64,000 bases of DNA from Aquabacterium lacunae. Its GTDB lineage: Bacteria; Pseudomonadota; Gammaproteobacteria; Burkholderiales; Burkholderiaceae_C. Within the stretch, counting starts at the first letter, position 1, and each line of letters begins with the position of its first letter. The stretch spans positions 744,001 through 808,000 of the forward strand of contig NZ_SIXI01000001.1 of assembly GCF_004310865.1 (NCBI RefSeq), in the 5' to 3' direction. A model generated the notes under the pieces. That model worked only from the letters and a program-made list of their open reading frames with translations. It was not told where the DNA came from and made no database searches. Below, piece after piece: positions 33,300-41,736 of the stretch. A program made the translations under genes and the position numbers.

Positions 33300-35594
33300 A
33301 TGTCCCCCAAGGAGCCCAGCGCAACCTCCGACGGCTTAATGACGTGGGCTGTCAGAGCGTCTGATCTACGCAAACCCGTGCATGTTGCGATGCTGGGGAG
33401 CTCAGAGGTCGGCGCCAAGTGTGAGTGCATCTGCCCATCTTGCAGGCAGCCGCTGTGGGCCATCAATGTAGGCAAACCACCTTCTCACTTTGAGCTGCCA
33501 GGAACGCAGCGCAAACATTTCAAGCACGAACATAGCGGCCAGGAGAAGTGCCTTTCTGGCGTTTCCAAGATCATCGCTCTTCAGTTGTTCGTTGATCAGG
33601 ATGTCGTTGCCTTACCGCCAAGAAGGCGCAACTTACCGACGACTCTGCCTACCGGTGAAGTTGTTTACGTCAAACAGGAACTTCCAGGCGAGACTGTTCC
33701 CATCGTACGCAGAACTTGGATCGATGACGTAAGTGCACGACTGGAGCTTCCTGATGGTCGCATTCTCGTCGTGACTGTGCGCACCAAAGAACAAATCTAT
33801 GACTCAGGAGAGAGTCGCTGCGTTCTCTCACTTGCTGACGTCGCTGACCCAGAAATTGCTTCTTGGGACACACGACAAATCTTGGAGTACCTGAGACTTC
33901 CCGGATGCGGCATAGATTGGGAGTCACACTGGCAGGACGACCAACTTGATGCGCGGCTTCCTGACGACATTGCCTCGACGAGAGAACAGTACTTGGATGG
34001 CATACCAGCTGAGTACCTGGAAGGCCTGGATGGAAAGCAAGCCAGCGAGACGGTTCTCCACTGGCTGATCAAGAAAGCCTTATCGTCCACTGGCGTGATT
34101 CGCGTGCCAGAGCACACGGTACCCGTAACCATGAACATGCCCAACGGCGAGACGCAAACTGCTCTTGCTTTCTGCCCAGGGTTTGATCTGTACATCGAAG
34201 ACGTTCGGCTAGAGAAAGCTTTCGATTCGATGGTCCCTGACGTTTTTTGCACGGCTCGTAAGAGTTCGACTGTTGCTGATGCAGTGCCCTTCATGTTTGA
34301 AGCCGCCGTCACCAACTACCTTAGCCAAGAGAAAAAGCAAAAGATCATCAATGCAAGGGTGGGTTGCATCCAGATTCGTGCGGACCTTTTCCCAATGGCT
34401 CACAGGGCCAAGTCCAAGGAAATCATCTCTTTGATTCAAGGCACCTCCACCGCCAAGCAATGGATCGTTCATCCATGGATGGAGCCAGAAATCGCAAAAG
34501 CACGCAGGCAACTTGAAAACCGATTTGCTGCGATGCAACGAACTCAGAAAGAACTTGCGGCAAAACAGCAAGCGCGTCGACGCGCAGAACAGCAACAGCT
34601 TGAAGCAAGACAGCGTTTACAACGGGACCAACGCAAGCATGAGAGCTGGCTCAAGTCCGCCAGCACGTATCAGCTTGCAAAGGGTTTCATTAGAGCGATT
34701 CAGGCGGAGTGGTCTGATAAGCCTGCGATGGTCGGTACGTACGTGGTCACATCAGAGAGCATTGCTTTGGAGTTGCGGGGTCGATCTGTTCTTCCCGATG
34801 CTTGGCGCCCCCTGACGAACCGAGACGGTTTTTTTGCGCAAATCCTCCGGATTCGCATTGGTTCTGAAAGCCAAGCCATTGGCGACGCCGTTGCGCTGCT
34901 TGCTGCAAGCGCATCAAGCTATGCATGGCATAGATACCCCCAAGCGGTTCCGTTGCTGTTTGCGTTTGAGCGCTACAAGCCTCACCTGAACGATTTGCAG
35001 ATGGCTACGCTGTCAAGGACTGCTGCCACTATTCGAGCTTCAGTAGAACAAGGGCATTCCAAGTACCTACGGTCTACCGACTGGGACGATTTTTTGATCG
35101 TCGCATTTCCCGAAATGGCGATTGATCTGCAGAGTCCTTTTGCTACAGAAGTGGATCAGGCACGCATAGTGAAAGAACAGGAAGTAAAGGCTCAGGCGGA
35201 GAGAAGGCGTCAGGCGACTCGTGCAACGAGAGTGGCGCTGAGAGATCGACTCAAAGCAGAACAGGAGCTTAGAAAAAGGACCGCTGAGCAAGCCGCAGTG
35301 CAAAGACTTGTGAGCGAAGCGCTTGACTCATACACCGGCAAGATCAGATGGGACGGCCCGTTGAGGCCAGAGTCAGACGCAATGATCATTTACTCGAAGT
35401 TTGGAGGGAAGTTTTTTCTCCAGCAACCAAGTTCTATGCAAGTGATCAAGGCAGCAATACAGTGTCGGGGCTGGCGCTATCCAGTCGACGCTGCATTAAG
35501 GTTCATCCCATTTCAAGACTCAAAAGATGTGCACCTTGCAGTCAATCTTCTCATGCATGCTGGATTGATTGCCTGTGACCTAAAACCTGCTTAG
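33300..35594 (+). CDS. Large CoiA-like putative nuclease
   Basis: A 764-residue protein from the ATG at 33300; an open frame reaches 33243. Near residues 40-90 there is a zinc-finger-like CECICPSCRQPLW and then HFKHEHSG, as in the N-terminus of competence protein CoiA. At about 235-350 a PD-(D/E)XK pattern follows: a helix ASETVLHWLIKKAL, PDVFCTARK (Asp) and PFMFEAAVTNYLSQEKKQKI (Glu...), also CoiA-like. Two charged coiled coils flank a central domain (about 400-450 and 620-680). It is cytoplasmic. Lower GC than the neighbours and flanking repeats indicate recent gain. A defence nuclease is plausible but unproven. Confidence 0.6.
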   Translation: MSPKEPSATSDGLMTWAVRASDLRKPVHVAMLGSSEVGAKCECICPSCRQPLWAINVGKPPSHFELPGTQRKHFKHEHSGQEKCLSGVSKIIALQLFVDQDVVALPPRRRNLPTTLPTGEVVYVKQELPGETVPIVRRTWIDDVSARLELPDGRILVVTVRTKEQIYDSGESRCVLSLADVADPEIASWDTRQILEYLRLPGCGIDWESHWQDDQLDARLPDDIASTREQYLDGIPAEYLEGLDGKQASETVLHWLIKKALSSTGVIRVPEHTVPVTMNMPNGETQTALAFCPGFDLYIEDVRLEKAFDSMVPDVFCTARKSSTVADAVPFMFEAAVTNYLSQEKKQKIINARVGCIQIRADLFPMAHRAKSKEIISLIQGTSTAKQWIVHPWMEPEIAKARRQLENRFAAMQRTQKELAAKQQARRRAEQQQLEARQRLQRDQRKHESWLKSASTYQLAKGFIRAIQAEWSDKPAMVGTYVVTSESIALELRGRSVLPDAWRPLTNRDGFFAQILRIRIGSESQAIGDAVALLAASASSYAWHRYPQAVPLLFAFERYKPHLNDLQMATLSRTAATIRASVEQGHSKYLRSTDWDDFLIVAFPEMAIDLQSPFATEVDQARIVKEQEVKAQAERRRQATRATRVALRDRLKAEQELRKRTAEQAAVQRLVSEALDSYTGKIRWDGPLRPESDAMIIYSKFGGKFFLQQPSSMQVIKAAIQCRGWRYPVDAALRFIPFQDSKDVHLAVNLLMHAGLIACDLKPA

Positions 35595-35763
35595 TCACGG
35601 ATCAGCGAGCGGAAGACGGGCATCCGATACAAGCGCGACTCACTGAACATGTCAGCAAAGACCTCGCAAGGTTGTCTTCATTTCAAACGGTCGCTTATCC
35701 GTTTTTTGAGATGCTGCGGAAACATGAGGCAATACATCCAGGTGTAAACGTCAAGCGGACGCT

Positions 35764-35934
35764 TCATGACGCGGTCCTATGTTGATGATGACGCCGCATA
35801 GCGCTAGCAGAAGGCGTCCTGCCAGAGCAGCACTGTTGCGCGCCAAACGCCGAGCTTCTACACTTCGCACCGCTGGATTTGTCTGACACTTTTCTGACGA
35901 TTTTTGTTTGCGAGGTCCAGCGAATGGCTGCGCT
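35764..35934 (+). repeat. Direct repeat copy B
   Basis: The second copy of the 33100-33269 repeat. It still begins at a minus-strand ATG-AAG corresponding to the AlpA start, but the coding sequence does not continue as AlpA. It lies about 100 bases before the tRNA-Phe fragment, as expected for an element end. Confidence 0.85.
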
Positions 35935-35940
35935 TGGCTG

Positions 35941-35970
35941 CGTTTGAATGCGTTTGAATGCGTTTGAATG
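35941..35970 (+). repeat. Tandem CGTTTGAATG x3
   Basis: Three perfect head-to-tail 10-base units directly after repeat copy B and before the att site. The 35595-36037 stretch otherwise holds no gene; it is filled by copy B and these units. Confidence 0.8.
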
Positions 35971-36037
35971 CGGCTAAGTGCTTGATTTGACGAGAGTTTG
36001 CGTACAGCCGCGACCACCAAACCTAGGGTTTTCCCTT

Positions 36038-36081
36038 TGAAAATCCGCGTGTCGGTGGTTCGATTCCGCCCCAGGCCACCA
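36038..36081 (+). other. 3' fragment of tRNA-Phe: attachment site of an integrative element
   Basis: From the anticodon GAA (36039-36041) through the variable region, the T-arm (GGTGG-TTCGATT-CCGCC) and acceptor end to ACCA, this matches the 3' part of betaproteobacterial tRNA-Phe. No matching 5' half precedes it; the upstream bases do not fold into D- and acceptor arms. It is therefore the duplicated target of a tRNA-integrating element, with the element on the left and native chromosome, including the tRNA terminator, on the right. Confidence 0.8.
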
Positions 36082-36087
36082 AATGAC

Positions 36088-36123
36088 AAAACCCTGTGCG
36101 CTCATGCAGCTCACAGGGTTTTT
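36088..36123 (+). terminator. Rho-independent terminator of the tRNA-Phe locus
   Basis: Stem CCCTGTG (36092-36098) pairs with CACAGGG (36112-36118), extended by A/T pairs on each side, and is followed by a run of five T. It directly follows the tRNA fragment. Confidence 0.85.
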
Positions 36124-36305
36124 CTTTGCCTGACATGTGCCCTGTTGTCGGGCTTTGCGAGGCCAAGTTGCCCTGTTGCCTCTGAACGACAGCGCCAAGG
36201 CTGCCGGTCACATCCGCTTAGGCCGGCAGCGCCGACCCGTGCGTTGGCCGCCAACACAGTGCAGAGGCGCTTATGCTGGCTGAGTGATGCCAAGCGGCGA
36301 TAAAG

Positions 36306-37925
36306 TCATCCCCCCAGTGCACGTTGAAGATAGCGGTAAGCAGCGTAAGGTGGCCGGCGCTCCGCCATGACTTGCTCCTCCAGGCGACGAGCATGCTGAC
36401 ACACAGCATTGGCCGCGTTGTGATACTTCTCTGGCTCCAACATGTGTTCCGATGCAGCGGCGAGCACGCGGCGTAGCTCCTCAGACGCACAGACATCATC
36501 TGTCGACAACCCAGACAACAAGACCAGGTCCATCTCAGACGCCCCGATCTGCTCCACGTTGGGGTCACGCTGGCGCCGCAACATGCGGTCCAACCCACGC
36601 TGCCCAGCAGAAGGCTTGTGCCGTGTCACCAACGTTCGCCGCAAATACCCACGGCTTCCCACCACACAAGAGATCAGCGCCATCCAAAGGCGCAGAGAGA
36701 TGCCGTGCCGCTCACCTGGCCAGCCCCATGTCGCAAAAAATGACCGATGGGCCACCATGGCACCGCCGTGGAGCGCGGCTGGCGCACCCAGCCCGATTTT
36801 CGCCAGGTGATCGAAGTAAGAACGCGCGCGCCTGGCTCCGCCGACCATCTCGGACCAATCATGCGTCACAACTTCATGGCCACCATCGCGCATGAAGCGC
36901 AACGAGGCATCAATTTTCTCCGGGTCCCACACATCCCCCCGATCACAGAAAAACAGCACATCACCCTCAGAGAGTGAAAAAGCCTCCTTGATGGACTCCG
37001 CATAACCATGCCGGTTGTCGTGCACGACATTCCGGATTCGAAACGGCGCCTGTTTCGAAAACTTGCGGACCGCTCTCTTGGCGAAATAGGAGGCGCCATC
37101 GTCCACCACGATCAACTCATCAGGCAATCTTGTTTGCGCCCCGATACTCTGCAGCCTCGCCGCCAACCTGTCGTCGCCCCGACCGATGACCAGCAACACC
37201 GAGCATGTTGATGACCGTGGTCTCACAACTGCAGGCTTGATGGGATGGAAGAATCCATCACTTGCGGGCATGTAGGGATGTGGGTCCCACCGAATGGCGC
37301 GCTTGAGTGACCGAGGAAATTGCGTGACCGGTACACCGGCCTTGCGCAACGCGGTCCCAACGCGCAACTCGCTGATCACATCCACCACCGGCGCGTGATC
37401 CAGAAATGCCTGCAAAGCAGCGTGCGAAAAGAACATCCCCGCAAATGGGACCAGTCCCGCCGCAAACTTGCGATCGGCTTCGGGCAAGCGTTCGATTTCC
37501 TGAAAGTGAGGCCACTCCGCCTCTACGTAGCGACCTTTGGAGGTGTCTCGCTTTTCGCCAGGCAGAAAGAGGTCTCTGGCAGCACATTCCGCGTTCCATA
37601 TCTCCGCATAGGCATCGGCCAGATCCACTGTGCACAAGCAGTCCCACTCCACGAACACATAGCGTTTTGCGCTCACGTTGCGGTTGGCGAACCAGCGCAG
37701 CAGCACGGTGTCACACCCGCGCCATCCGTCAAGTGACACCCACGGACCGGAAAACGCCCTGACATCGACCGTACCGGGCAACTGCTCATCCGCAGCATCG
37801 GTCAGAGGAATGATGCAGTGATGCGCGTTGTATTGCTTGAGAAGATTGAAGTGTCGAACAGTGGTCTCATCCAGCCGGTGATAAACATAGAGAATACAAA
37901 GTTCGTGCTCGGCTCTGGAATTCAC
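36306..37925 (-). CDS. Two-domain glycosyltransferase-like protein (GT2 C-terminal half)
   Basis: About 539 residues from a GTG at 37925, with GGAG five bases ahead and a GTGA overlap with the previous gene; a TTG at 37937 is the alternative. The first ~240 residues (CILYVYHRLDETTVRHFNLL...RYVFVEWDCLCTVDLADAY...FHPIKP) resemble the whole of the neighbouring protein. Residues ~255-470 are a GT2 fold with LPDELIVVDDGAS and VLFFCDRGDVWDPEKI as the DxD-like site. No signal peptide is seen. It probably modifies a surface glycan or glycolipid; donor and acceptor are unknown. Confidence 0.75.
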   Translation of the reverse strand: MNSRAEHELCILYVYHRLDETTVRHFNLLKQYNAHHCIIPLTDAADEQLPGTVDVRAFSGPWVSLDGWRGCDTVLLRWFANRNVSAKRYVFVEWDCLCTVDLADAYAEIWNAECAARDLFLPGEKRDTSKGRYVEAEWPHFQEIERLPEADRKFAAGLVPFAGMFFSHAALQAFLDHAPVVDVISELRVGTALRKAGVPVTQFPRSLKRAIRWDPHPYMPASDGFFHPIKPAVVRPRSSTCSVLLVIGRGDDRLAARLQSIGAQTRLPDELIVVDDGASYFAKRAVRKFSKQAPFRIRNVVHDNRHGYAESIKEAFSLSEGDVLFFCDRGDVWDPEKIDASLRFMRDGGHEVVTHDWSEMVGGARRARSYFDHLAKIGLGAPAALHGGAMVAHRSFFATWGWPGERHGISLRLWMALISCVVGSRGYLRRTLVTRHKPSAGQRGLDRMLRRQRDPNVEQIGASEMDLVLLSGLSTDDVCASEELRRVLAAASEHMLEPEKYHNAANAVCQHARRLEEQVMAERRPPYAAYRYLQRALGG

Positions 37926-38725
37926 GCCGTCTCCCAATTCGCAACATCCGGTTTGATGGGATGGAACAACAAACCCCTGGTGTCAAAGCCTTGGGGATTT
38001 TCATGAAAATAATCTGACCGAGAAGGTCGCCAGACAAAACTTCCTGGCTGCAATTGCCAGTCCGACGGGGTATTGGTGTAGTTCACCCTTTGCGAGTCCA
38101 GCGTGTCTCGGATGTCTCGCACAGATCGCCCCATGACAGAAGCAATTGTCGGCACGGTGAACTCGTAGTGCCCACGCCATTGTCCACTCCGCACGGCACC
38201 GACATAGTCCTCGACCAAGGCTTTGGACATCCGCATGATCGGCAAAAAGCCCCGCATCCACCGATGCATCGGCACGTCAGCAGGTGCCTTGGCAAACTGC
38301 CACCAGTACCAGTCTGGATCAGCAGGGTGAGACAGCAGTGTTGTGGTCAGGAGGTCTGTCTCATCGCTCACAAACTGCTTGAAGAAGTCAGCCCAGTGAC
38401 CGGAGAAGTCAACGTCATACTCCATCACCCAGATGTGAGATGCGTCAATGGACCACGCGCAAGGCATGCAAACCGTGTCCAGATAGCCGCCCTGTACTCC
38501 GCCATTGCTCAACATGTCGGCATGTCGAACCCCAAGCAATGCTTCGGCGTCGCTTGACGGCATAGACCACTCAGGGTTGGGGTGGCGACCGTCATTCAAG
38601 ACCAGATGCCAGTGAACCAGCCCCTGAGTCTCGGCCTGGAGGCGACAAAAATGCCGACGGATGCGGGCGGATGAAACATGCGTCAGAAAAATACCGTGAT
38701 GCGAATGCCCCAAACCCACAAACAT
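37922..38725 (-). CDS. Glycosyltransferase-like protein related to the downstream N-terminal domain
   Basis: A 267-residue protein. IWVMEYDVDFSGHWADFFKQF gives a DxD-type centre and the end reads LLFHPIKPDV. The same FHPIKP and an acidic FVEWDC in the equivalent place occur in the N-terminal half of the next gene, so the two are paralogous domains, perhaps of a DUF3405-like group. It overlaps the next gene by 4 bases. Expected to be cytoplasmic and to act with the neighbour on one glycan. Confidence 0.65.
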   Translation of the reverse strand: MFVGLGHSHHGIFLTHVSSARIRRHFCRLQAETQGLVHWHLVLNDGRHPNPEWSMPSSDAEALLGVRHADMLSNGGVQGGYLDTVCMPCAWSIDASHIWVMEYDVDFSGHWADFFKQFVSDETDLLTTTLLSHPADPDWYWWQFAKAPADVPMHRWMRGFLPIMRMSKALVEDYVGAVRSGQWRGHYEFTVPTIASVMGRSVRDIRDTLDSQRVNYTNTPSDWQLQPGSFVWRPSRSDYFHENPQGFDTRGLLFHPIKPDVANWETA

Positions 38726-38937
38726 CCTTTCGCGCCCATGACCTGAGAATTATCCTTCACTGCCAGTGAATCGCCCCGTAGAACCTTGGGGCTTGTGAGA
38801 CTCAAACGAGTGACGTGGAAAGCGCCGAGATCTGCTGTGGCCCCAGCTCTGCAAGGGACTGCTTGGGCGACCGGGCTGCATCACCAGGCGAATGGGTAGA
38901 CTGCTTTCAGACTGTCCCATGCCCCTACTTGCCCACC

Positions 38938-39297
38938 ATGCCCCTGAACGTCCTTGGCACCGAGCTGCAAGCCTGCTCGTACGACCCGCTGACCGGCTTT
39001 TACCGCGACGGTTGCTGCAACACCGATGTGCATGACCACGGCACGCACGTGATCTGCGCGCGCGTCACGGCCGACTTCCTGGCGTTTTCGCTGACGCGTG
39101 GCAATGACCTGTCCACGCCACGCCCCGAGTACCGCTTCCACGGCCTGCAACCCGGTGACCGGTGGTGCCTGTGCGCCCTGCGCTGGCTGGAAGCATTCGA
39201 TGCGGGCGTGGCCCCGCCCGTGCACCTGGAAGCCACGCACATTAAGGCGCTGAGCGTGGTCACGCTGGAGCAGCTCAAGGCCTGCGCCCTGGGTTGA
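38938..39297 (+). CDS. DUF2237 family protein
   Basis: A 119-residue protein from the ATG at 38938, a full match in length and pattern to DUF2237: NVLGTELQACSYDPLTGFYRDGCC, HVICARVTADFLAFSLTRGNDLSTP and PGDRWCLCALRWLEA. The conserved Cys and Asp residues suggest metal binding, but the function is unknown. It lies alone, convergent with the next gene. Confidence 0.88.
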   Translation: MPLNVLGTELQACSYDPLTGFYRDGCCNTDVHDHGTHVICARVTADFLAFSLTRGNDLSTPRPEYRFHGLQPGDRWCLCALRWLEAFDAGVAPPVHLEATHIKALSVVTLEQLKACALG

Positions 39298-39300
39298 GGT

Positions 39301-39522
39301 CTATTTGTAGCTGGCGCGCCGATCGGCGAAGCGCCTGACGCGCCGGCGCCAGCTGCGGTAGCTGCCGGGCGACAGGTGCGATCGCATCAGCGCCTTCACC
39401 TGGTCGGGGCCCAAGCCGTGCAGGGCGCGGATGTCGTCGAAGCTGACATGGTCGCTCAAGGCCATCTGGATGATCTCGCCGATGAGGCCTGGGTCTGACG
39501 CCGATGGTGCGGGCTGGGTCAT
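39301..39522 (-). CDS. TIGR03643-like small protein (DUF2805)
   Basis: A 73-residue helical protein from the ATG at 39522: IIQMALSDHVSFDDIRALHGLGPDQVKALMRSHLSPGSYRSWRRRV. It matches the TIGR03643/DUF2805 pattern of a helix-turn-helix-like core with a basic tail. Function unknown, perhaps nucleic acid binding. It overlaps the DCC protein gene by 4 bases. Confidence 0.8.
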   Translation of the reverse strand: MTQPAPSASDPGLIGEIIQMALSDHVSFDDIRALHGLGPDQVKALMRSHLSPGSYRSWRRRVRRFADRRASYK

Positions 39523-39926
39523 GCCGAACGCTCCTTGCTTCGCTCGATCTGCCGCGCCAGGGCCTGCAAGCGAGGGCGCACACGCAAGAACCCTCGGTAG
39601 GCCCATTCCAGCGCGGCCAGTGCGCCCGGCAGGCGCGCAAAACGGGCCAGCCATCGCCACCCGGGCAGCCGCGCCCACATGGCCACGAAAGCGGCCGCAC
39701 CGTCCAGCAGGCGACCATCGGCGCCCTGCACATGAAAGCGCGCCAGCAACCGGGCCTGCTCATCGGGCGTGCGCGTGCTCTCACAGGCGCTGACATCGAC
39801 GAAGCACAAGGCACTGGCCGGCTGCTGCTCGGCCAGCCCTTGCAGATGGGCGATCTCGCGGCGGCACAGGGGGCATGCACCGTCATACAGCACGGTCAGC
39901 ACCTCGGGTGTGGTGGGCTCGGTCAC
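39519..39926 (-). CDS. DCC-family thiol-disulfide protein (DUF393)
   Basis: A 135-residue protein from a GTG at 39926, with GGAGA a few bases ahead; the frame is open further but without a better start. The DCC motif YDGACPLCRREI holds the redox pair CPLC, followed by VQGADGRLLDGAAAFVAMW, typical of DUF393. Probably a cytoplasmic thioredoxin-like redox protein, co-translated with the DUF2805 gene. Confidence 0.85.
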   Translation of the reverse strand: MTEPTTPEVLTVLYDGACPLCRREIAHLQGLAEQQPASALCFVDVSACESTRTPDEQARLLARFHVQGADGRLLDGAAAFVAMWARLPGWRWLARFARLPGALAALEWAYRGFLRVRPRLQALARQIERSKERSA

Positions 39927-40210
39927 ATCGTCTCCAGGGTGGGCGAAGCGCAAGGCATCAATGGCAGCAACGCGCTCAGCCAATGCGCGCTCCAGTATCG
40001 GCTCACTGCAGCGCGGCGCAGCGGGCATGGGGCGCCAACCTGCTGCTGCGGCTGGACGCGCTGTGCGCAAGAGGCTGGCGAGGCCTGGACACCGGGGCCG
40101 CAGCTGGGCTGACACCGGGCTCGAATGCCTCGCAGAAAAGGCTCATCTCCTGAGCTTGTGCGCCGGCACCATGCCCGCTCACCCTTGATCCACAAACCAG
40201 GAGAACCCAC

Positions 40211-41017
40211 ATGCGCACCCTGAACACCCCCATTCCTCGCCACACCGCATCAACAGCCTGTGGCGCCGCACTGCTGACCCTGCTGGCTGCCGCGCTCACC
40301 GCTTGCGGTGGCGGTGGCAGCGGCGCCAGTCCCGCCAGCAACGCCCCGCCTGCCATCAACCAGGGCGCCTACACCGGCAGCACCAGCAACCCGGCCGCGC
40401 CCAGCTTCAGGCTGCTGGTGCTGGAAGACGGCAGCGTCTGGTCGGTGTACGGCCGCGAAGTGGCGGGTGCCCTGCAGGTCGCCGGCTTTCTGCAAGGGCA
40501 AGGCAGCTTCAACAACGGGCAGGTCACGGCCAGTGATGTGCGCGACCACTCGCAGGGCACCACGGCATCGGGCCAGCTCACGGGCAGCTACACCGCCGCG
40601 CCCAGCATCAGCGGGCAGGTGGCCTATGCCTCGGGCACGGTGACATTCAATGGCGGGGCCATTCCCAACAGCACCTATGACTACAACGCAGCGGCGCAGT
40701 TGAGCGAGGTCAGCGGCAACTGGTCGCTGAGCCTGAGCTCTGGCGAGACAGCGAACGTCACCATTTCCAGCACGGGCGCGCTGGGCGGTGTGTCGTCATT
40801 GGGGTGCCGCTTCTCGGGCACTGTCACGCCCCGGCCCAGTGGCAAGAACGTGTTCAACGTGAGCCTGAGCTTTGGCAGCAGCCCCTGCGCCCTGCCCGGG
40901 CAAACCGCCACCGGCGTGGCAGTGAGCTACCCGTTGGCTTCTGGCCAGCGCCAGCTGATCGTGCTGGGGCAAAACAGCGGCCGTACTCTGGGCCTGGCGG
41001 CGTTCGGGCTGCGCTGA
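40211..41017 (+). CDS. Putative lipoprotein of unknown function
   Basis: A 268-residue protein with a lipoprotein signal (LTLLAAALTAC, lipobox LTAC at residues ~32-35), then a glycine/serine linker. The body is rich in beta structure (GAYTGSTSN, FRLLVLEDGSVWSVYGRE, QGSFNNGQVTASDVRDH), as in small secreted barrel-like or sandwich domains. No family recognised beyond a general resemblance to GNA1162/transferrin-binding-like beta barrels, which I do not press. Good ribosome site AGGAG ahead. Confidence 0.75.
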   Translation: MRTLNTPIPRHTASTACGAALLTLLAAALTACGGGGSGASPASNAPPAINQGAYTGSTSNPAAPSFRLLVLEDGSVWSVYGREVAGALQVAGFLQGQGSFNNGQVTASDVRDHSQGTTASGQLTGSYTAAPSISGQVAYASGTVTFNGGAIPNSTYDYNAAAQLSEVSGNWSLSLSSGETANVTISSTGALGGVSSLGCRFSGTVTPRPSGKNVFNVSLSFGSSPCALPGQTATGVAVSYPLASGQRQLIVLGQNSGRTLGLAAFGLR

Positions 41018-41082
41018 AAAGGCTTTGACAAAGCCAGGGCAGCACCTTGAACGCCCTTGCCATGAGCGCGGCAGGCGGCACC

Positions 41083-41697
41083 ATGAGGTCCATGAACCGC
41101 CGCACATTCGTCACCCAAGGTTGGGCCGCCGCCATCGGCCTGCTGGCCTGCCACACGCCGCTGGTGGCCCAGGCCGCCGGCTTGTCTGCCACGCCCCCTG
41201 CCGCAGGTGACGGGCGCGTGCTGCTGCTGAGGCATGCCCGGGCGCCGGGCACCTTCGACCCGCCAGGCTTTGCGCTGGGCGACTGCAGCACGCAACGCAA
41301 CCTGAGTGCCGAGGGGCGGGCACAGGCCCAGGCCATTGGCCAATGGTTCGCGCGGCATGGCCCGCCCGTGGCCACGGTGCGCAGCAGCCCCTGGTGCCGG
41401 TGCATGGACACCGCCCGGCTGGCATGGGGCCGCGCAGAGGCCTGGGCGCCGCTGGGCTCACCCGTGGGCCTGGCGCCTGCCGCACAGCAACAGCAGTTGC
41501 AGGCCCTGCGTGAGGCCCTGCAGGCCTTGAAAGCGCAAGGCGGCCTGCACGTGTGGGTGAGCCACATGTTCGTGCAGCAAGACCTGACCGGGCAGAGCAC
41601 GGCCGCGGGTGAGGGGCTGCTGATTCAGGCTGGGGGTGATGGGGTGGTGCGCGTGCTGGGGGTGTGGGGGCTTGAGCGCGGCATCCAATCTCCGTGA
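41083..41697 (+). CDS. Exported histidine phosphatase
   Basis: About 204 residues if started at 41083; ATG at 41062 and 41092 are alternatives. It begins with a Tat-like signal (NRRTFVTQGWAAAIGLLACHTPLVAQAAG). The phosphatase core is VLLLRHARAPGT (RHx catalytic motif), CSTQRNLSAEGRAQAQAIGQWF, VRSSPWCRCMDTA and the second catalytic His in VWVSHMF. The substrate is unknown, perhaps a lipoprotein-linked or periplasmic phosphate ester. Confidence 0.85.
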   Translation: MRSMNRRTFVTQGWAAAIGLLACHTPLVAQAAGLSATPPAAGDGRVLLLRHARAPGTFDPPGFALGDCSTQRNLSAEGRAQAQAIGQWFARHGPPVATVRSSPWCRCMDTARLAWGRAEAWAPLGSPVGLAPAAQQQQLQALREALQALKAQGGLHVWVSHMFVQQDLTGQSTAAGEGLLIQAGGDGVVRVLGVWGLERGIQSP

Positions 41698-41736
41698 AAT
41701 CAAGCCAGAATCGCGCGTCACATCACAGCATTCACC

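Noticed and set aside
35941..35970. Tandem CGTTTGAATG as a functional array
   Set aside because: Three units only; more likely a slippage product at the element end than a binding array.
35751..36089. Minus-strand frame of 112 codons crossing the tRNA fragment
   Set aside because: It runs through the att site and repeat copy B and has no coding signal of its own.
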